The notes beneath the pieces are model-generated. The model searched no databases. It had not been told where the DNA came from and saw only the letters and a program-made list of their open reading frames with translations. From assembly GCF_041379765.1 (NCBI RefSeq), contig NZ_CP166919.1, forward strand, positions 2,480,001 to 2,544,000: a stretch of DNA of 64,000 nucleotides, read 5' to 3'. This DNA is from Thalassotalea sp. Sam97. GTDB taxonomy: Bacteria; Pseudomonadota; Gammaproteobacteria; Enterobacterales; Alteromonadaceae. Shown in pieces: positions 32,122-41,759 of the stretch. Within the stretch, counting starts at the first letter, position 1. The number at the start of each line of letters is the position of its first letter. The position numbers were made by a program, and so were the translations under genes.

Positions 32122-34956
32122 TTAGAATGATAGCGTTGCACTTACGTGTACGTAACGACCTAATGTGTCGTAGAAACCAGCAATCGCGTTACCGTTAGAT
32201 GATAAAGTACCGCCAACCATTGGTGGCTCTTTGTCAAATACGTTGTTGATACCAACTAATACACCTAGGTTTTCAGTCACGTCAAATGCACCTTTAACAT
32301 CGATGTAGTTTTGCGCATCGATACCACCATTCTCAAGAACAAGTAAATCATTCTCTTCAGTGTAGTCAACTTGACCGTAGTGACGCCAGATTACAGACGC
32401 AGTCCAGAATGAACCTTGGTCGTAAGACATCTTCAAGCTGTGGCGCCATTCAGGTTGTGCAAAACAGCCGTTATCGATAGTGCCCGCACAGTCAGTGCCG
32501 TCGAACTCTTTCTTCGTCATGTAAGTACCGTTTAAGTTAGCACGGAATGTACCACCAAACGCATCTTCGTATAGGAAGTTAACGGTTGTATCAACACCAG
32601 TAAAGTGCATGCTTGCAAGGTTTAAGTTAGTTGCTTGAACGTAACCTTCAGTACCTAACCATAAGCTACCTGCGCCGTTACGAACAACGTTATCACAGTA
32701 TTTCGCTTCACCCGTTTCTGCACACTGCTCAACTGTGAACTGTGCACCTTGAGTACCGATAACATCTTCAACTTCGATGTCCCAGTAATCCACGGTGAAG
32801 TTAAGGTTTTCTAGTGGGTTAGCAACCAAACCGAAAGATACAGTATCAGCGATTTCAGGTGCTAACTCTGGGTTACCACCAAATACACCGTTGTATTGGC
32901 TTGCAGGACTTGGTGTGATGTTACCGTATTGTGCAGCAGTTACACCAGTAAGAGCACATTGGGCTTGGGTGTACTGTGGATCAGCACCGGCACAAGGATC
33001 TGAACCGCCCCATAGGCCTAAGTTTTGTGGAGCGAATAACTCAGCAATATTCGGCGCACGTACCGCACGAGCGTAGCTACCACGGACTTTCCAGTCGTCT
33101 GTCACATTCCAGTCAACTTTTGCAGAGTAAGTAGACTCACCACCAGAGGTGTTGTAGTCAGAGTAACGACCACTTAAGTCTAGTGTTAAGCTTTCAGCAA
33201 ACGCTGCACCTGAAACAACAGGGATAGACGCTTCGAAGAATACATCACGTACATTGTAGCTACCAAAGATAGACGCTGTTGGACCACCTTGACCTAGTAG
33301 TAAACCTGCTTCGTATACTTCATCTGATAAACGTTCGAATTCTTCTTCACGGTACTCAGCACCTAGTACAACAGCGATTGGTGCATCAGCACTTGGTAAC
33401 GTTAATGGTAATTCACCCGTTACGTAACCACTTACCGTTGTAGAAGTAGTCGTACCGTTTAGGATACCAACACCTGTTAGTGATGCAGCAGCTTCTTCAG
33501 TGATACCTTGGTAAGTAAATACATCGTAGAATAGACATGAAGCATCGTCTTCACACGCTTCTGCATCTACAGCGGTAGCGATACGCGGACCAAAGAAGTC
33601 ATTAATATATGCAGCTGATGAGGTAGTTTGGCCGTAGTTTGCAAATACTTCGTAAGACCAGTTATCGTTAATCTCACCTTCAGAACCCAACACGATACGG
33701 AAAGAGTTGTGCTCTAGGTTAGATGCACGTGGACCACCTTCAACGTTACGCTTACCAATGTAGGTTGCGAATTCGTCATCAGCGGTTAAGCCTAAGTTTT
33801 CAAGTAAGTATGCTTGTTGCATATCGTTTAACTGCGATACAGGAAGGATGTATTGCTCGTTAAAGAAAGTACCAGATTCAGCAATTTGCGCTTTGGTTTT
33901 ATCTTGCATGAAGCTGATTTCCATAAACGGCATAAAGTGATCGTTTACTTCATAATCAACAAACGCACCGAATGAGAACTTCTCATCTGGACGCATAAAG
34001 TGGTTAACTGGCGCGTAGTTGTATACGTTACCAGCAGATTGTTGGAAGTTACTGTCTTGAGTTAGGGTTAGGTAATCCCAGTTACCCCAGTCAAAGTCAC
34101 CGCCTTCAGTTACACCACCTAAGTAGAAGTTAGGGATAATAGCGTTACCTGAACCACCACACCAGTCACCAGCAGCATTCAATGCACATGATGAGTAATC
34201 GCGAGATTCTTGACGTAATTCGTCATTACGACGCCATGTTGCGTACGCAACTGCGTGACCTTTGTCACCTAATGCGCCACCCATGGTTACGTCAAAGTTA
34301 TATGATTTACCATCGATACCTGTATTACCCGTAGGGTAATCGAAACCACGCTCGTCCATTAGACCTTGAATGTAGCCGTTGTCATTATCGTGTTGGTAAC
34401 CTGAAGCACCAGCAGTGATTTCTAGACCTTCGAAATCATTGTCCATTACGAAGTTAACAACACCCGCTACCGCGTCCGCACCGTAAGTTGCAGAAGCACC
34501 ACCAGTTAGAACTTCTACACGCTTAACAAGTGCTGCTGGGATTTGGTTGATATCTGGTGATTGAGAGTAAACACCACCCGACTGCAATCGACGGCCATTT
34601 ACAAGCACTAGGGTACGGTTCGGGCCCATACCACGTAAATCAAGTGATGCTGTACCAGATGCACCATTAGAGATCATTGATGTTTGACCTGCTTCGATTT
34701 GTGGAAGAGTGTTCAACAAATCTTCAACGCGGGTAAAACCTGATAATTTGATGTCTTCTGCGCTTGTTACGAAAACTGGGCTAGCAGATTCCATATCTGT
34801 ACGCTTGATACGAGAACCTGTTACTTCGATACGCTCTACATCTTCAGCTGTTTCTTCGTCAGCTGCCATTGCATTTGCTGATACACCAGCTGTCGCCGAT
34901 GCACCGAACATTAATGCAAGACGAACTGCTTTAGCAAGTTTGTTATTGCTATACAT
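32122..34956 (-). CDS. TonB-dependent outer-membrane receptor
   Basis: 944 aa from ATG 34956, which has AGGGAG six bases upstream (a frame beginning 18 bases earlier lacks one). Signal peptide cleaved near ANAMAA; TonB-box-like IEVTGSRI; plug domain (SAEDIKLSGFTRVEDLLNTL, LRGMGPNRTLVLVNGRR, RVEVLTGGASATYGADAVAG); a 22-strand-type barrel ending with the C-terminal Phe (HVSATLSF). Cys pairs occur in extracellular-loop-like regions (SSCALNAAGDWC, DAEACEDDASC). The ligand cannot be told from sequence; large receptors of this kind often import peptides or carbohydrates. No Fur box was recognised. Confidence 0.95.
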   Translation of the reverse strand: MYSNNKLAKAVRLALMFGASATAGVSANAMAADEETAEDVERIEVTGSRIKRTDMESASPVFVTSAEDIKLSGFTRVEDLLNTLPQIEAGQTSMISNGASGTASLDLRGMGPNRTLVLVNGRRLQSGGVYSQSPDINQIPAALVKRVEVLTGGASATYGADAVAGVVNFVMDNDFEGLEITAGASGYQHDNDNGYIQGLMDERGFDYPTGNTGIDGKSYNFDVTMGGALGDKGHAVAYATWRRNDELRQESRDYSSCALNAAGDWCGGSGNAIIPNFYLGGVTEGGDFDWGNWDYLTLTQDSNFQQSAGNVYNYAPVNHFMRPDEKFSFGAFVDYEVNDHFMPFMEISFMQDKTKAQIAESGTFFNEQYILPVSQLNDMQQAYLLENLGLTADDEFATYIGKRNVEGGPRASNLEHNSFRIVLGSEGEINDNWSYEVFANYGQTTSSAAYINDFFGPRIATAVDAEACEDDASCLFYDVFTYQGITEEAAASLTGVGILNGTTTSTTVSGYVTGELPLTLPSADAPIAVVLGAEYREEEFERLSDEVYEAGLLLGQGGPTASIFGSYNVRDVFFEASIPVVSGAAFAESLTLDLSGRYSDYNTSGGESTYSAKVDWNVTDDWKVRGSYARAVRAPNIAELFAPQNLGLWGGSDPCAGADPQYTQAQCALTGVTAAQYGNITPSPASQYNGVFGGNPELAPEIADTVSFGLVANPLENLNFTVDYWDIEVEDVIGTQGAQFTVEQCAETGEAKYCDNVVRNGAGSLWLGTEGYVQATNLNLASMHFTGVDTTVNFLYEDAFGGTFRANLNGTYMTKKEFDGTDCAGTIDNGCFAQPEWRHSLKMSYDQGSFWTASVIWRHYGQVDYTEENDLLVLENGGIDAQNYIDVKGAFDVTENLGVLVGINNVFDKEPPMVGGTLSSNGNAIAGFYDTLGRYVHVSATLSF

Positions 34957-35446
34957 GTTTACTCCCTGGACCACTTACGTGATTCGTTTGTTGTCAAATT
35001 CAAAGCTATGCTGCTTTGTTGCTTTGTAGTTTTTAGGCCTAATGACCTGATCTGTCGGTCTTGATAATAGAACGAATACAATTAACAGGTCAACAACATA
35101 GAGGTAACAAATTTAATATTTTTTTACAAAAATAGCTTAAATTGTAAAAATTCAGTCATAAGTCGCGTTTTATTTACACATCAACGACGATTAACGCAAC
35201 ATCTCCGAACACTAAAAAGACTTTAGAGACAACAATAAAAAGCCTTTCCAAACAGAAACTTAACAACCAGCCCTACTATGTATCAACAACCATTTTTTCA
35301 GATTTAATAACAAAGGGGATAAAAAAACAGCGACTTTAACTATTGCAAATTGTTAACATGAAATTATTTCACATCAGCGAGCAAGTGATTGATAATAGTT
35401 AAATTGATAAAGTTACCCGAGTAATCTGTGATTGGGACAATAAATA
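34957..35446. other. Divergent region, TonB receptor / TSUP transporter
   Basis: 490 bp, strongly AT-rich, especially 35110-35340. It contains the receptor's ribosome site (CTCCCT on the plus strand, 34962-34967). No conserved operator or ORF was recognised. Confidence 0.6.
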
Positions 35447-36226
35447 ATGTATGAAATTTTTTCTGACCCAACACTGCTATTAATACTTTCGAGTATTGGC
35501 TTTATCGCCGGCTTTATCGATGCGGTCGCTGGCGGTGGCGGTTTACTCACGGTGCCAGCACTATTGACTACAGGTTTGCCACCACATTTAGCGCTAGGTA
35601 CCAATAAACTAGCTGCCTGCTTTGGCTCATTCACCTCATCACTCACCTTTTATAAAAAGAAACTCTTTGATCCAATTTTCTGGTGGCGATCGGCTTTAGC
35701 TACCGCCATAGGTGCCATCATAGGTACTGTGTTGGTTAACATGCTCAGTGGCGAACTCCTCGATAAACTATTACCAATCGTTATTTTATTGTGCGCTGTG
35801 TATACCTTATTTGCTCGCTCTGCACTCACAGAAAGGTCAACCTTACCAGCGCCGTCACAACGCCTTTATCGACAGCAAAAAATTCAGGGGCTTACTTTAG
35901 GTTGCTATGACGGTGTGGCAGGCCCAGGTACCGGCACATTTTGGGTAGTTTCGAATCTGTATCTGTATAAGATGAACATTTTGTTAAGTTCAGCATTAGC
36001 AAAAAGTATGAACTTTATTTCCAATATCGTCTCACTTAGCGTGTTTTTCTATTTAGGTGAGGTACATCTTGTCTATGGCCTCGCATTAGGCATATTTATG
36101 ATATTTGGATCTTGGTTGGGCGCACATTCAGCGATCCGTTACGGCAGCAAGTTTATACGACCAATATTTATTATGGTGGTTATTTCTATGGCGTTAAAAC
36201 TCGCTTATTCAGCCTGGTTTGTTTAA
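35447..36226 (+). CDS. TSUP-family (TauE/SafE) membrane transporter
   Basis: 259 aa, about eight membrane segments. Matches the sulfite exporter TauE/SafE family: GFIAGFIDAVAGGGGLLTVPAL at the start with the conserved Gly run, GTNKLAACFGSF, and in the second half GCYDGVAGPGTGTFW. These proteins move small sulfur compounds or organic anions; substrate unknown here. Lies 30 bases before priC. Confidence 0.92.
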   Translation: MYEIFSDPTLLLILSSIGFIAGFIDAVAGGGGLLTVPALLTTGLPPHLALGTNKLAACFGSFTSSLTFYKKKLFDPIFWWRSALATAIGAIIGTVLVNMLSGELLDKLLPIVILLCAVYTLFARSALTERSTLPAPSQRLYRQQKIQGLTLGCYDGVAGPGTGTFWVVSNLYLYKMNILLSSALAKSMNFISNIVSLSVFFYLGEVHLVYGLALGIFMIFGSWLGAHSAIRYGSKFIRPIFIMVVISMALKLAYSAWFV

Positions 36227-36256
36227 TCTGAACACTTATTACTGCGGACATAATCA

Positions 36257-36892
36257 ATGCAACAAGCAAGACTCATTCATCGATTTAAATCACTCATTGA
36301 GCAATTACAGGTCGATGCCAAACAAGCGGATCAGCAAAACAAACAACGCCGAGTACATCGCTACGTTGAACGTCAGTCGCTTTTTGCGCCCTCTTTATTC
36401 CCTATCACCAGTAATCAATACGGTGATTATGTGCACTATTTACAACAGCAATTATCACAACTAGAGAAACTGCTCAATAGTGATAAAAACGCTTTAGCCG
36501 ACTCGTTATTAGAGCGTTTAGAAGCACAGGTTAGTGCGATGATCATCGCTTTAAAGTCAGAGAGCAATCGCTTACGTGATAGTGACTATCGCTTGCAAAC
36601 CGCAAAGCGGTTAAATCAAAAGCACCAGCGACAAAAAAAACAACCAATCAATGTAACAAGTTTCATGACCGCACATCAAATGCACAGTAAGCTTGTCGAG
36701 TACAGAGGCTTCGAGCAACGGTTAGAGTTAATGCTAAAACAACAAGAGCAGTTGCTCGCGCAAGATCACGGAGAAAACAAACAACATATTACCCAAGCGA
36801 TATTTACCATACATCAACGCTTGGGCCGGTGTCGAAGGGCGATAAACGAATTAGAAAAACAAATTGAAGATAAAGAAAAATCGAGATTTTAG
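36257..36892 (+). CDS. priC: Primosomal replication protein N'' (PriC)
   Basis: 211 aa, helical and Gln-rich. It helps reload the replicative helicase at stalled forks. Seen: RVHRYVERQSLFAPSLFP, SDNYG-like QYGDYVHYLQQQLSQLEKLL, VEYRGFEQRLELML, and the C-terminal FTIHQRLGRCRRAINELEKQIE, all as in PriC. An overlapping frame in the same region (36219-36464) is a shadow. Confidence 0.88.
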   Translation: MQQARLIHRFKSLIEQLQVDAKQADQQNKQRRVHRYVERQSLFAPSLFPITSNQYGDYVHYLQQQLSQLEKLLNSDKNALADSLLERLEAQVSAMIIALKSESNRLRDSDYRLQTAKRLNQKHQRQKKQPINVTSFMTAHQMHSKLVEYRGFEQRLELMLKQQEQLLAQDHGENKQHITQAIFTIHQRLGRCRRAINELEKQIEDKEKSRF

Positions 36893-37208
36893 TCACTTCG
36901 GGCGCTATGAATTGCCCAAGGCTACCAACATACAGGCTTAGCAAAGCTCAAGTTCCGGGCCTTGTCGTATAGCAACCACATGTCACACCGTGGCCATGAC
37001 GCAACCACATAATGCTTGGCGTGCTCAAACAACGCTGACGTTAATGCAGCACTGTTAGCTCTATCAATAGAGTCACTATGCAATAAGCAAAAATTAATTT
37101 ATTCGTTATAAACAAAAAGAATTCAGAGAGTAAAAGACAACGAGATTAAAAAACCAACAGGTGAGTAACAAAAGGATTGCTTTGTGTGCTCGGTCGAGCA
37201 AAATTATT
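36893..37208. other. Intergenic region priC to 4.5S RNA
   Basis: 316 bp without a supportable gene. Only a 14-bp palindrome TGCTCGGTCGAGCA (37187-37200) just past the 3' end of the SRP RNA stands out; it might be part of its terminator but has no T run. Confidence 0.6.
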
Positions 37209-37318
37209 GGGTGGTCCCTCTCAGCCACATCCCGGCACATGAGTCGTCTGCTACGGTTGCTTCCTTCCGGACCTGGCCGAGTTTACAGAGTATCATTGCG
37301 GGAGGACCGAGAGGTACC
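37209..37318 (-). ncRNA. ffs: Signal recognition particle 4.5S RNA
   Basis: On the minus strand the sequence contains the invariant SRP apical domain CAGGTCCGGAAGGAAGCA with its GGAA tetraloop and asymmetric loop, flanked by TGTGCCGGGATG. The termini pair (GGTaCCTCTC with GAGAGGgACC), giving a hairpin of about 110 nt like E. coli 4.5S RNA (114 nt). It binds Ffh to target membrane proteins. The exact 5' and 3' ends are inferred from pairing. A 97-codon frame over this locus is spurious. Confidence 0.95.
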
Positions 37319-37326
37319 ATAATGAT

Positions 37327-37342
37327 CTTGAGTTGCCTCAAG
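37327..37342 (-). other. Leader hairpin of the 4.5S RNA precursor
   Basis: CTTGAG, GCAA tetraloop, CTCAAG on the minus strand, nine bases before the mature 5' end, in the segment expected to be removed by RNase P. Confidence 0.5.
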
Positions 37343-37351
37343 TGCGGGGCA

Positions 37352-37380
37352 ATTATGAAGAATTGTCGGCTCAGGTGCAA
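37352..37380 (-). promoter_or_regulatory. Sigma-70 promoter of the 4.5S RNA gene
   Basis: On the minus strand, TTGCAC (37380-37375), exactly 17 bp, then CATAAT (37357-37352). Start predicted near 37345, leaving a leader of about 27 nt before the mature RNA, close to the precursor length known for E. coli 4.5S RNA. Confidence 0.7.
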
Positions 37381-37417
37381 GGGGAAAATCGTAAAAATTT
37401 ACACAATTTGTGACCGC

Positions 37418-38008
37418 TCAAAACAACTGAGGATTTTTTGCACTATTTTTATCAAACAATCGAATAAAATCGCTTAGCTCCTGCTCTATATCACCGTCGA
37501 TGTACCTAATAGGCATAAATTCAATTTGTTTTTTGGCAAAATTAAACTGAATTGGAAACACTGGCACCTTAGCTTGTTTGGCGATTTGTAAAAAACCAGA
37601 TTTCCATTTAGTGACTTTAGAGCGCGTCCCCTCTGGTGCCAGCGCTAAGATAAGGTTATCGTGCCTTGCAAACTCTTCGACCATTTGTCCAACCACTCCA
37701 TGTGCGCTACGACGATCGACCGCAATGCCACCGAGTGAGCGTAACCAACTTCCTAATGGGCCGACAAATAGCGTATGCTTTCCTAAAAAGTTTAACTTCA
37801 CATCCAGCGCCATTTTACACATTACGCCGACTAAAAAATCCCAGTTTGATGTATGCGGGGCTACCGCCATCACCATTTTAGGTTGTGCCGGGAACTTTCC
37901 AACGATGCTCCACCCCGTCTTTTTCATTAGCCATACACCGACTTTTTTGCCCCATTTAGAGTGCAATTGAGGAATACAATCAGGTACATCAATCAGTTGT
38001 TGCGACAT
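37418..38008 (-). CDS. PlsC-like 1-acylglycerol-phosphate acyltransferase family protein
   Basis: 196 aa. The acyltransferase HX4D motif is in APHTSNWDFLVG, and the second block is ALAPEGTRSKV; GSWLRSLGGIAVDR lies between. Such short relatives occur beside the main PlsC and acylate lysophospholipids or related acceptors; the substrate is unknown. It lacks a strong N-terminal membrane helix. Upstream of the ffs promoter on the same strand. Confidence 0.88.
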   Translation of the reverse strand: MSQQLIDVPDCIPQLHSKWGKKVGVWLMKKTGWSIVGKFPAQPKMVMAVAPHTSNWDFLVGVMCKMALDVKLNFLGKHTLFVGPLGSWLRSLGGIAVDRRSAHGVVGQMVEEFARHDNLILALAPEGTRSKVTKWKSGFLQIAKQAKVPVFPIQFNFAKKQIEFMPIRYIDGDIEQELSDFIRLFDKNSAKNPQLF

Positions 38009-38058
38009 CGTATCTTGCTCCCCAATAAAATATCTGCGTGTGAGTCGCTATCGTTTGG

Positions 38059-38922
38059 TTAATTACCTTGCTCGATTAATCGTTCAAGCTCTAAAACCAC
38101 CGCTTTTAGTTGCAGTAAGTTTTCCCGTCCCATGCGTAACATCAGTTTGTCGGCCTCAGGTAACTTTTCCAAACTTGGCTGGGCAAATTTGTAAACAACA
38201 TTCGGCTGAACTAAGACTTCCTTACTGGTGGCAACTTTGGCATTTAAAATACGCTGCATAGCGAATAACAGAGCGTCATCAAAGCTCTGTTCAGGATAAC
38301 CTAATTCTTGATATGCATGCTCAAATAAGGGTTGCATTTGGCGATATGCTGCTAGCAATTGCTTGGGCTCAAAAGACTGCAGCAACTGCAAATAAGGCTG
38401 ATAACGTTGCCAGTTCGCTTTATCACCTGTCAGTAAGCGTTGCTCATCTTCTCGCACGGCAAATTTATCAGCAAGTGGTTTCAGTGGCATGTGCTTGTAC
38501 GCAAGCTCACCTTTTGCAAAATTATCAACAAACACCACAATGCGACGAACGAAATCATCGGTTAACAGCAAGCGAAATAACGAAGCTTTTAATGATGCTT
38601 GCTGAAAATAATTAACAACAAACTGATCACTATTATCGAGCTCAGGTAAGGTGACATCGGCAACAGGCTCAGCAGGGGTGACAACGGCAGGTTGAATTGG
38701 CTGTGTTTCCACGGGCTTTTCTAAAGGCGGTGTTTTTACTGGTGGCTTTGGCTTACTGTCTTGGATTTGTTCTATAGGCACTTCGACAACCGGCTGTAGC
38801 GGTTGCTCATCACCAACAAACATATAATAGAAAAGCGCCAACACGGCTATTATGACAATAATAAACAACAGCATCGAACGCGCGTTATTTGGCTTTACGT
38901 CAGAAGGAGTTTGCTCAGACAA
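38059..38922 (-). CDS. DUF3014 membrane-anchored protein
   Basis: 287 aa. One N-terminal membrane helix (MLLFIIVIIAVLALFYYMFVG), a Pro/Val/Glu-rich linker (about 42-95) and a helical periplasmic domain matching DUF3014 (DNFAKGELAYKHMPLKP, RYQPYLQLLQSF, QELGYPEQSFDDALLFAMQR). Function unknown in the family. Monocistronic as far as visible. Confidence 0.85.
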   Translation of the reverse strand: MSEQTPSDVKPNNARSMLLFIIVIIAVLALFYYMFVGDEQPLQPVVEVPIEQIQDSKPKPPVKTPPLEKPVETQPIQPAVVTPAEPVADVTLPELDNSDQFVVNYFQQASLKASLFRLLLTDDFVRRIVVFVDNFAKGELAYKHMPLKPLADKFAVREDEQRLLTGDKANWQRYQPYLQLLQSFEPKQLLAAYRQMQPLFEHAYQELGYPEQSFDDALLFAMQRILNAKVATSKEVLVQPNVVYKFAQPSLEKLPEADKLMLRMGRENLLQLKAVVLELERLIEQGN

Positions 38923-39093
38923 ATGTCACCTCTAGATTGATGTTCTCTACTTTAAACATAGCTAACGAGCTAACATCGGTAAAGTTAACTCTCCAATGCT
39001 AGCTTATTTGTACCATAGTAATTATATGTCTTTGTTTTAGTTACTATTGACAATAAAGTCCAGACAAAAATTGCATAACCTATTCAGGTATCA

Positions 39094-39735
39094 CTAAACA
39101 GCGTCAATTTGATGTTCTGGTAGCGCCTCAACAAACGCAGCTAACTGGTGACAATTCGCGTCAATCTTCAACAAGGTAGGGTATGGTGTTAAATCAACAT
39201 TGAAGCGTTTAGCATTATATATTTGTGGGATTAAACATAAATCTGCAACCGTCACCGTATCGCCAAAACAGAATTGCCCTGCGGTCTTAGCCAGTTGTTG
39301 TTCAAGTGCATTAAACCCTTGTTGTATCCAATGTTGATACCACGCCGTTTTTTGCTGGTCGGTCACAGAAAGCTCAGTCGACAAATATTGCAGTACCCTA
39401 AGGTTATTTAACGGGTGGATATCACATGCAATATCATAAGCTAGGGCTTTCACGGTTGCCTTGTCTTTAATATCTTTTGGATACAAAGCCGGCTGCGGAT
39501 GCTTTTCGTCTAAATAGTCAATGATCGCCAGCGACTGGTTAACAATAAAGCCATCATCATCAAGCGTAGGTACTAACTCGTTTGGGTTTAGTGTTTGATA
39601 ATCGGCACTGTGTTGCTGACCACCATCTTTAACTAAGTGAACACTTTTGTGTTGATGTTCAATACCTTTTAAATTTAACGCAATACGTACTCGATAAGCG
39701 GCTGACGATCGCCAGTAACCGTATAATGTCATCAT
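39094..39735 (-). CDS. maiA: Maleylacetoacetate isomerase (zeta-class GST)
   Basis: 213 aa. The zeta-GST signature SSAAYRVRIALNLKG is at the N-terminus; LNPNELVPTLDDDGFIVNQSLAIIDYLDE binds glutathione, and CDIHPLNNLRVLQYL belongs to the C-terminal domain. It isomerises maleylacetoacetate to fumarylacetoacetate in tyrosine catabolism using glutathione. Placed with phhA, phhB and tyrR, so phenylalanine/tyrosine degradation is the likely role. The homogentisate dioxygenase and fumarylacetoacetase genes are not in the window. Confidence 0.93.
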   Translation of the reverse strand: MMTLYGYWRSSAAYRVRIALNLKGIEHQHKSVHLVKDGGQQHSADYQTLNPNELVPTLDDDGFIVNQSLAIIDYLDEKHPQPALYPKDIKDKATVKALAYDIACDIHPLNNLRVLQYLSTELSVTDQQKTAWYQHWIQQGFNALEQQLAKTAGQFCFGDTVTVADLCLIPQIYNAKRFNVDLTPYPTLLKIDANCHQLAAFVEALPEHQIDAV

Positions 39736-39744
39736 ATCTACTAC

Positions 39745-41295
39745 CTATATTTTTACTGTTTTCTTATTAATATTATATTCACGTAACTTGTTGGCGATAG
39801 CGGTGTGACTTAACCCCAGTTTTTTTGCCAGTTGTCTGGTACTTGGGTAAGCGGGGTATAACTTTCGTAACAGTTGTGCTTCAAAACCTTTGACCGCGTC
39901 TTCTAAAGTGCCCTGAAACTCGCCTTCCAAATAACCGCTGTCTTGGCTGTAGCTTGGTAACTGCAAATGCGTTACATGCAGCTCATCACCATCGAGTAGT
40001 GACACAGCTCGCAAAATAACACTCTCAAGCTGACGAACATTACCCGGCCAAGGGTAGTTGGCAATAAAGTCGACGCAAGATTGGGCAACACTTACCAAGC
40101 TACGATGATTTACTTTGCAGGCTTTATTGATAAAGTGCTCAGCAAGCGGGACAATATCTTGACGACGCTCTCGTAACGATGGGATCGTTAAGCCTAATAC
40201 ATTAAGACGGTAAAATAAGTCTTCGCGAAACTGACCGGTTTCAACCAGTGATAATAAATCGGCATTGGTTGAGCTGATAAAACGTACGTCAACTTTGATC
40301 TCTTTTTCACCATCAACGCGACGAAAACGCTTATCATCGAGGACTCGTATTAACTTAAGTTGCAACTTGGCCGACATTTGAGCCACTTCATCAAGAAAAA
40401 TCGTACCGCCTTCAGCTTGTTCAAAGATGCCTTGCTTGACAGAGCCATCGGCGAGTACTTTACCAAACAGCTCGGTTTCGCATGCATCATCAGGCAATGA
40501 GGCACAATTTAATACCACAAATGGCTGTTCGGCACGGTCACTAGCAAGATGACATGAGCGAGCGATAAGCTCTTTCCCTGTGCCTGTTTCGCCCATGATT
40601 AATATCGAAGAATCCAACAACGCCATGCGTCTTGCTTCACGGATGACCTTACGCATCAATGGAGAGAATACCAATACCTCAGTAAAGTCATTATCTTTAG
40701 GCTGGTTAAAGGCGTTGATTTGCTGGCCAAGACGCGCTTCAGATTTGAGGATAATTACCGCGCCAGCAGTAACTTTTTCATTATTCTCGCCAGGTAAATG
40801 CACCGGCATGACATCTGCAACAAAGTCTTCATCCATAAATTTCAATCGACGAGTATGGGGCAGCACTTCCTCTCGTTCAAGGTAGCGGTTAAAGTTGAAA
40901 CCTTTGATTACATTACCAATTTGCTCGCCAATGATATCACTGCGTTTGCTATTCATTTTTTGTAAAGCAATATCATTAAGAGCATAAATAGCGCCCTTTG
41001 AGTCGATTGACAATAACGGATCAGGAAGGGTGCGAATTAACGTATCAAGAACGATACGCTCGCGCTCCGATGGCATATAATTGGTGGTTTTCACGTCTTT
41101 AACGCCATCAATCAACCGAAGTTGCGGCATAAAGTCCTGTAACTCACTGAACTCCAGATCCGGCATATGCATAAAAATTTGCCCAGATTCGGTTATCGCA
41201 TCAATACCTTTAATATTGATTTCTCGATCGACAAAAATGGCTAATACTTCTTGAGCAATGCCAACTCTGTCTTCGCAGGTTATTTCTAATCGCAC
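39745..41295 (-). CDS. tyrR: TyrR-type aromatic amino acid regulator
   Basis: 516 aa from the GTG at 41295 (VRLEITCEDRVGIAQEVL), matching the start and length of E. coli TyrR (513 aa); the longer frame runs back through a terminator. Order: ACT domain (1-75), PAS domain (80-190), AAA+ domain (about 205-430, GETGTGKE Walker A, GGTIFLDEVAQM Walker B), and a C-terminal Fis-type helix-turn-helix (STRQLAKKLGLSHTAIANKL). The sigma-54-contact motif GAFTGA is missing (the site reads ELFGKVLADGSVKQG), consistent with sigma-70 regulation by TyrR. It likely controls phhAB. Confidence 0.94.
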   Translation of the reverse strand: MRLEITCEDRVGIAQEVLAIFVDREINIKGIDAITESGQIFMHMPDLEFSELQDFMPQLRLIDGVKDVKTTNYMPSERERIVLDTLIRTLPDPLLSIDSKGAIYALNDIALQKMNSKRSDIIGEQIGNVIKGFNFNRYLEREEVLPHTRRLKFMDEDFVADVMPVHLPGENNEKVTAGAVIILKSEARLGQQINAFNQPKDNDFTEVLVFSPLMRKVIREARRMALLDSSILIMGETGTGKELIARSCHLASDRAEQPFVVLNCASLPDDACETELFGKVLADGSVKQGIFEQAEGGTIFLDEVAQMSAKLQLKLIRVLDDKRFRRVDGEKEIKVDVRFISSTNADLLSLVETGQFREDLFYRLNVLGLTIPSLRERRQDIVPLAEHFINKACKVNHRSLVSVAQSCVDFIANYPWPGNVRQLESVILRAVSLLDGDELHVTHLQLPSYSQDSGYLEGEFQGTLEDAVKGFEAQLLRKLYPAYPSTRQLAKKLGLSHTAIANKLREYNINKKTVKI

Positions 41296-41337
41296 GCGCC
41301 CTAATCCCCAATATCCACTTGTAAAGTTAATTTTACA

Positions 41338-41374
41338 ATAAAAAAAGCGAACCATACCAGAGTATGATTCGCCT
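41338..41374 (-). terminator. Terminator after phhAB, before tyrR
   Basis: On the minus strand GCGAATCATAC, short loop, GTATGGTTCGC, then seven T. One G.T pair in an 11-bp stem. It separates phhAB from the tyrR GTG start, 43 bases further. Confidence 0.85.
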
Positions 41375-41407
41375 TTCAATATGGGTTAGCTTCGAGTAAC
41401 GTCGATA

Positions 41408-41749
41408 TTAGATCTCTAACAATTTGTCCGTCTTGGCGGCGCAAATAAAATCATTGCGGTGTAAACCATTAATCGCGTGAGTCCACCATGTGATCGTAAC
41501 TTTGCCCCACTCGGTTAAAATCGCAGGGTGATGAAACTCCGCTTCAGCAAGCTCTGCCACTTTATTGGAAAACGCCAACGCTTGCTTAAAGTTTTTAAAT
41601 TTAAATTCACGCTCTAACATCATAACCCCGTCACGAACCGGCGCCGACCAATCTGGGATCTCACGAATAAGCTCCGCTAGCTCTTGTTCACTTACCTTTG
41701 GCGCGTCAGCTCTGCAGGCTTCACATTGTTGTTTTACTAATTCAGTCAT
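41408..41749 (-). CDS. phhB: Pterin-4a-carbinolamine dehydratase
   Basis: 113 aa from ATG 41749, which has GAGAG eight bases upstream. It regenerates the pterin cofactor used by PhhA. Active-site motif EFHHPAILTEWGKVTITWWTH with the HH pair and the later His in GLHRNDF. It begins 10 bases after the phhA stop; the two are a transcriptional pair. Confidence 0.95.
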   Translation of the reverse strand: MTELVKQQCEACRADAPKVSEQELAELIREIPDWSAPVRDGVMMLEREFKFKNFKQALAFSNKVAELAEAEFHHPAILTEWGKVTITWWTHAINGLHRNDFICAAKTDKLLEI

Positions 41750-41759
41750 AATGCTCTCT

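Noticed and set aside
37184..37477. 97-codon plus-strand ORF
   Set aside because: Overlaps the SRP 4.5S RNA gene and its promoter in antisense; no coding signature.
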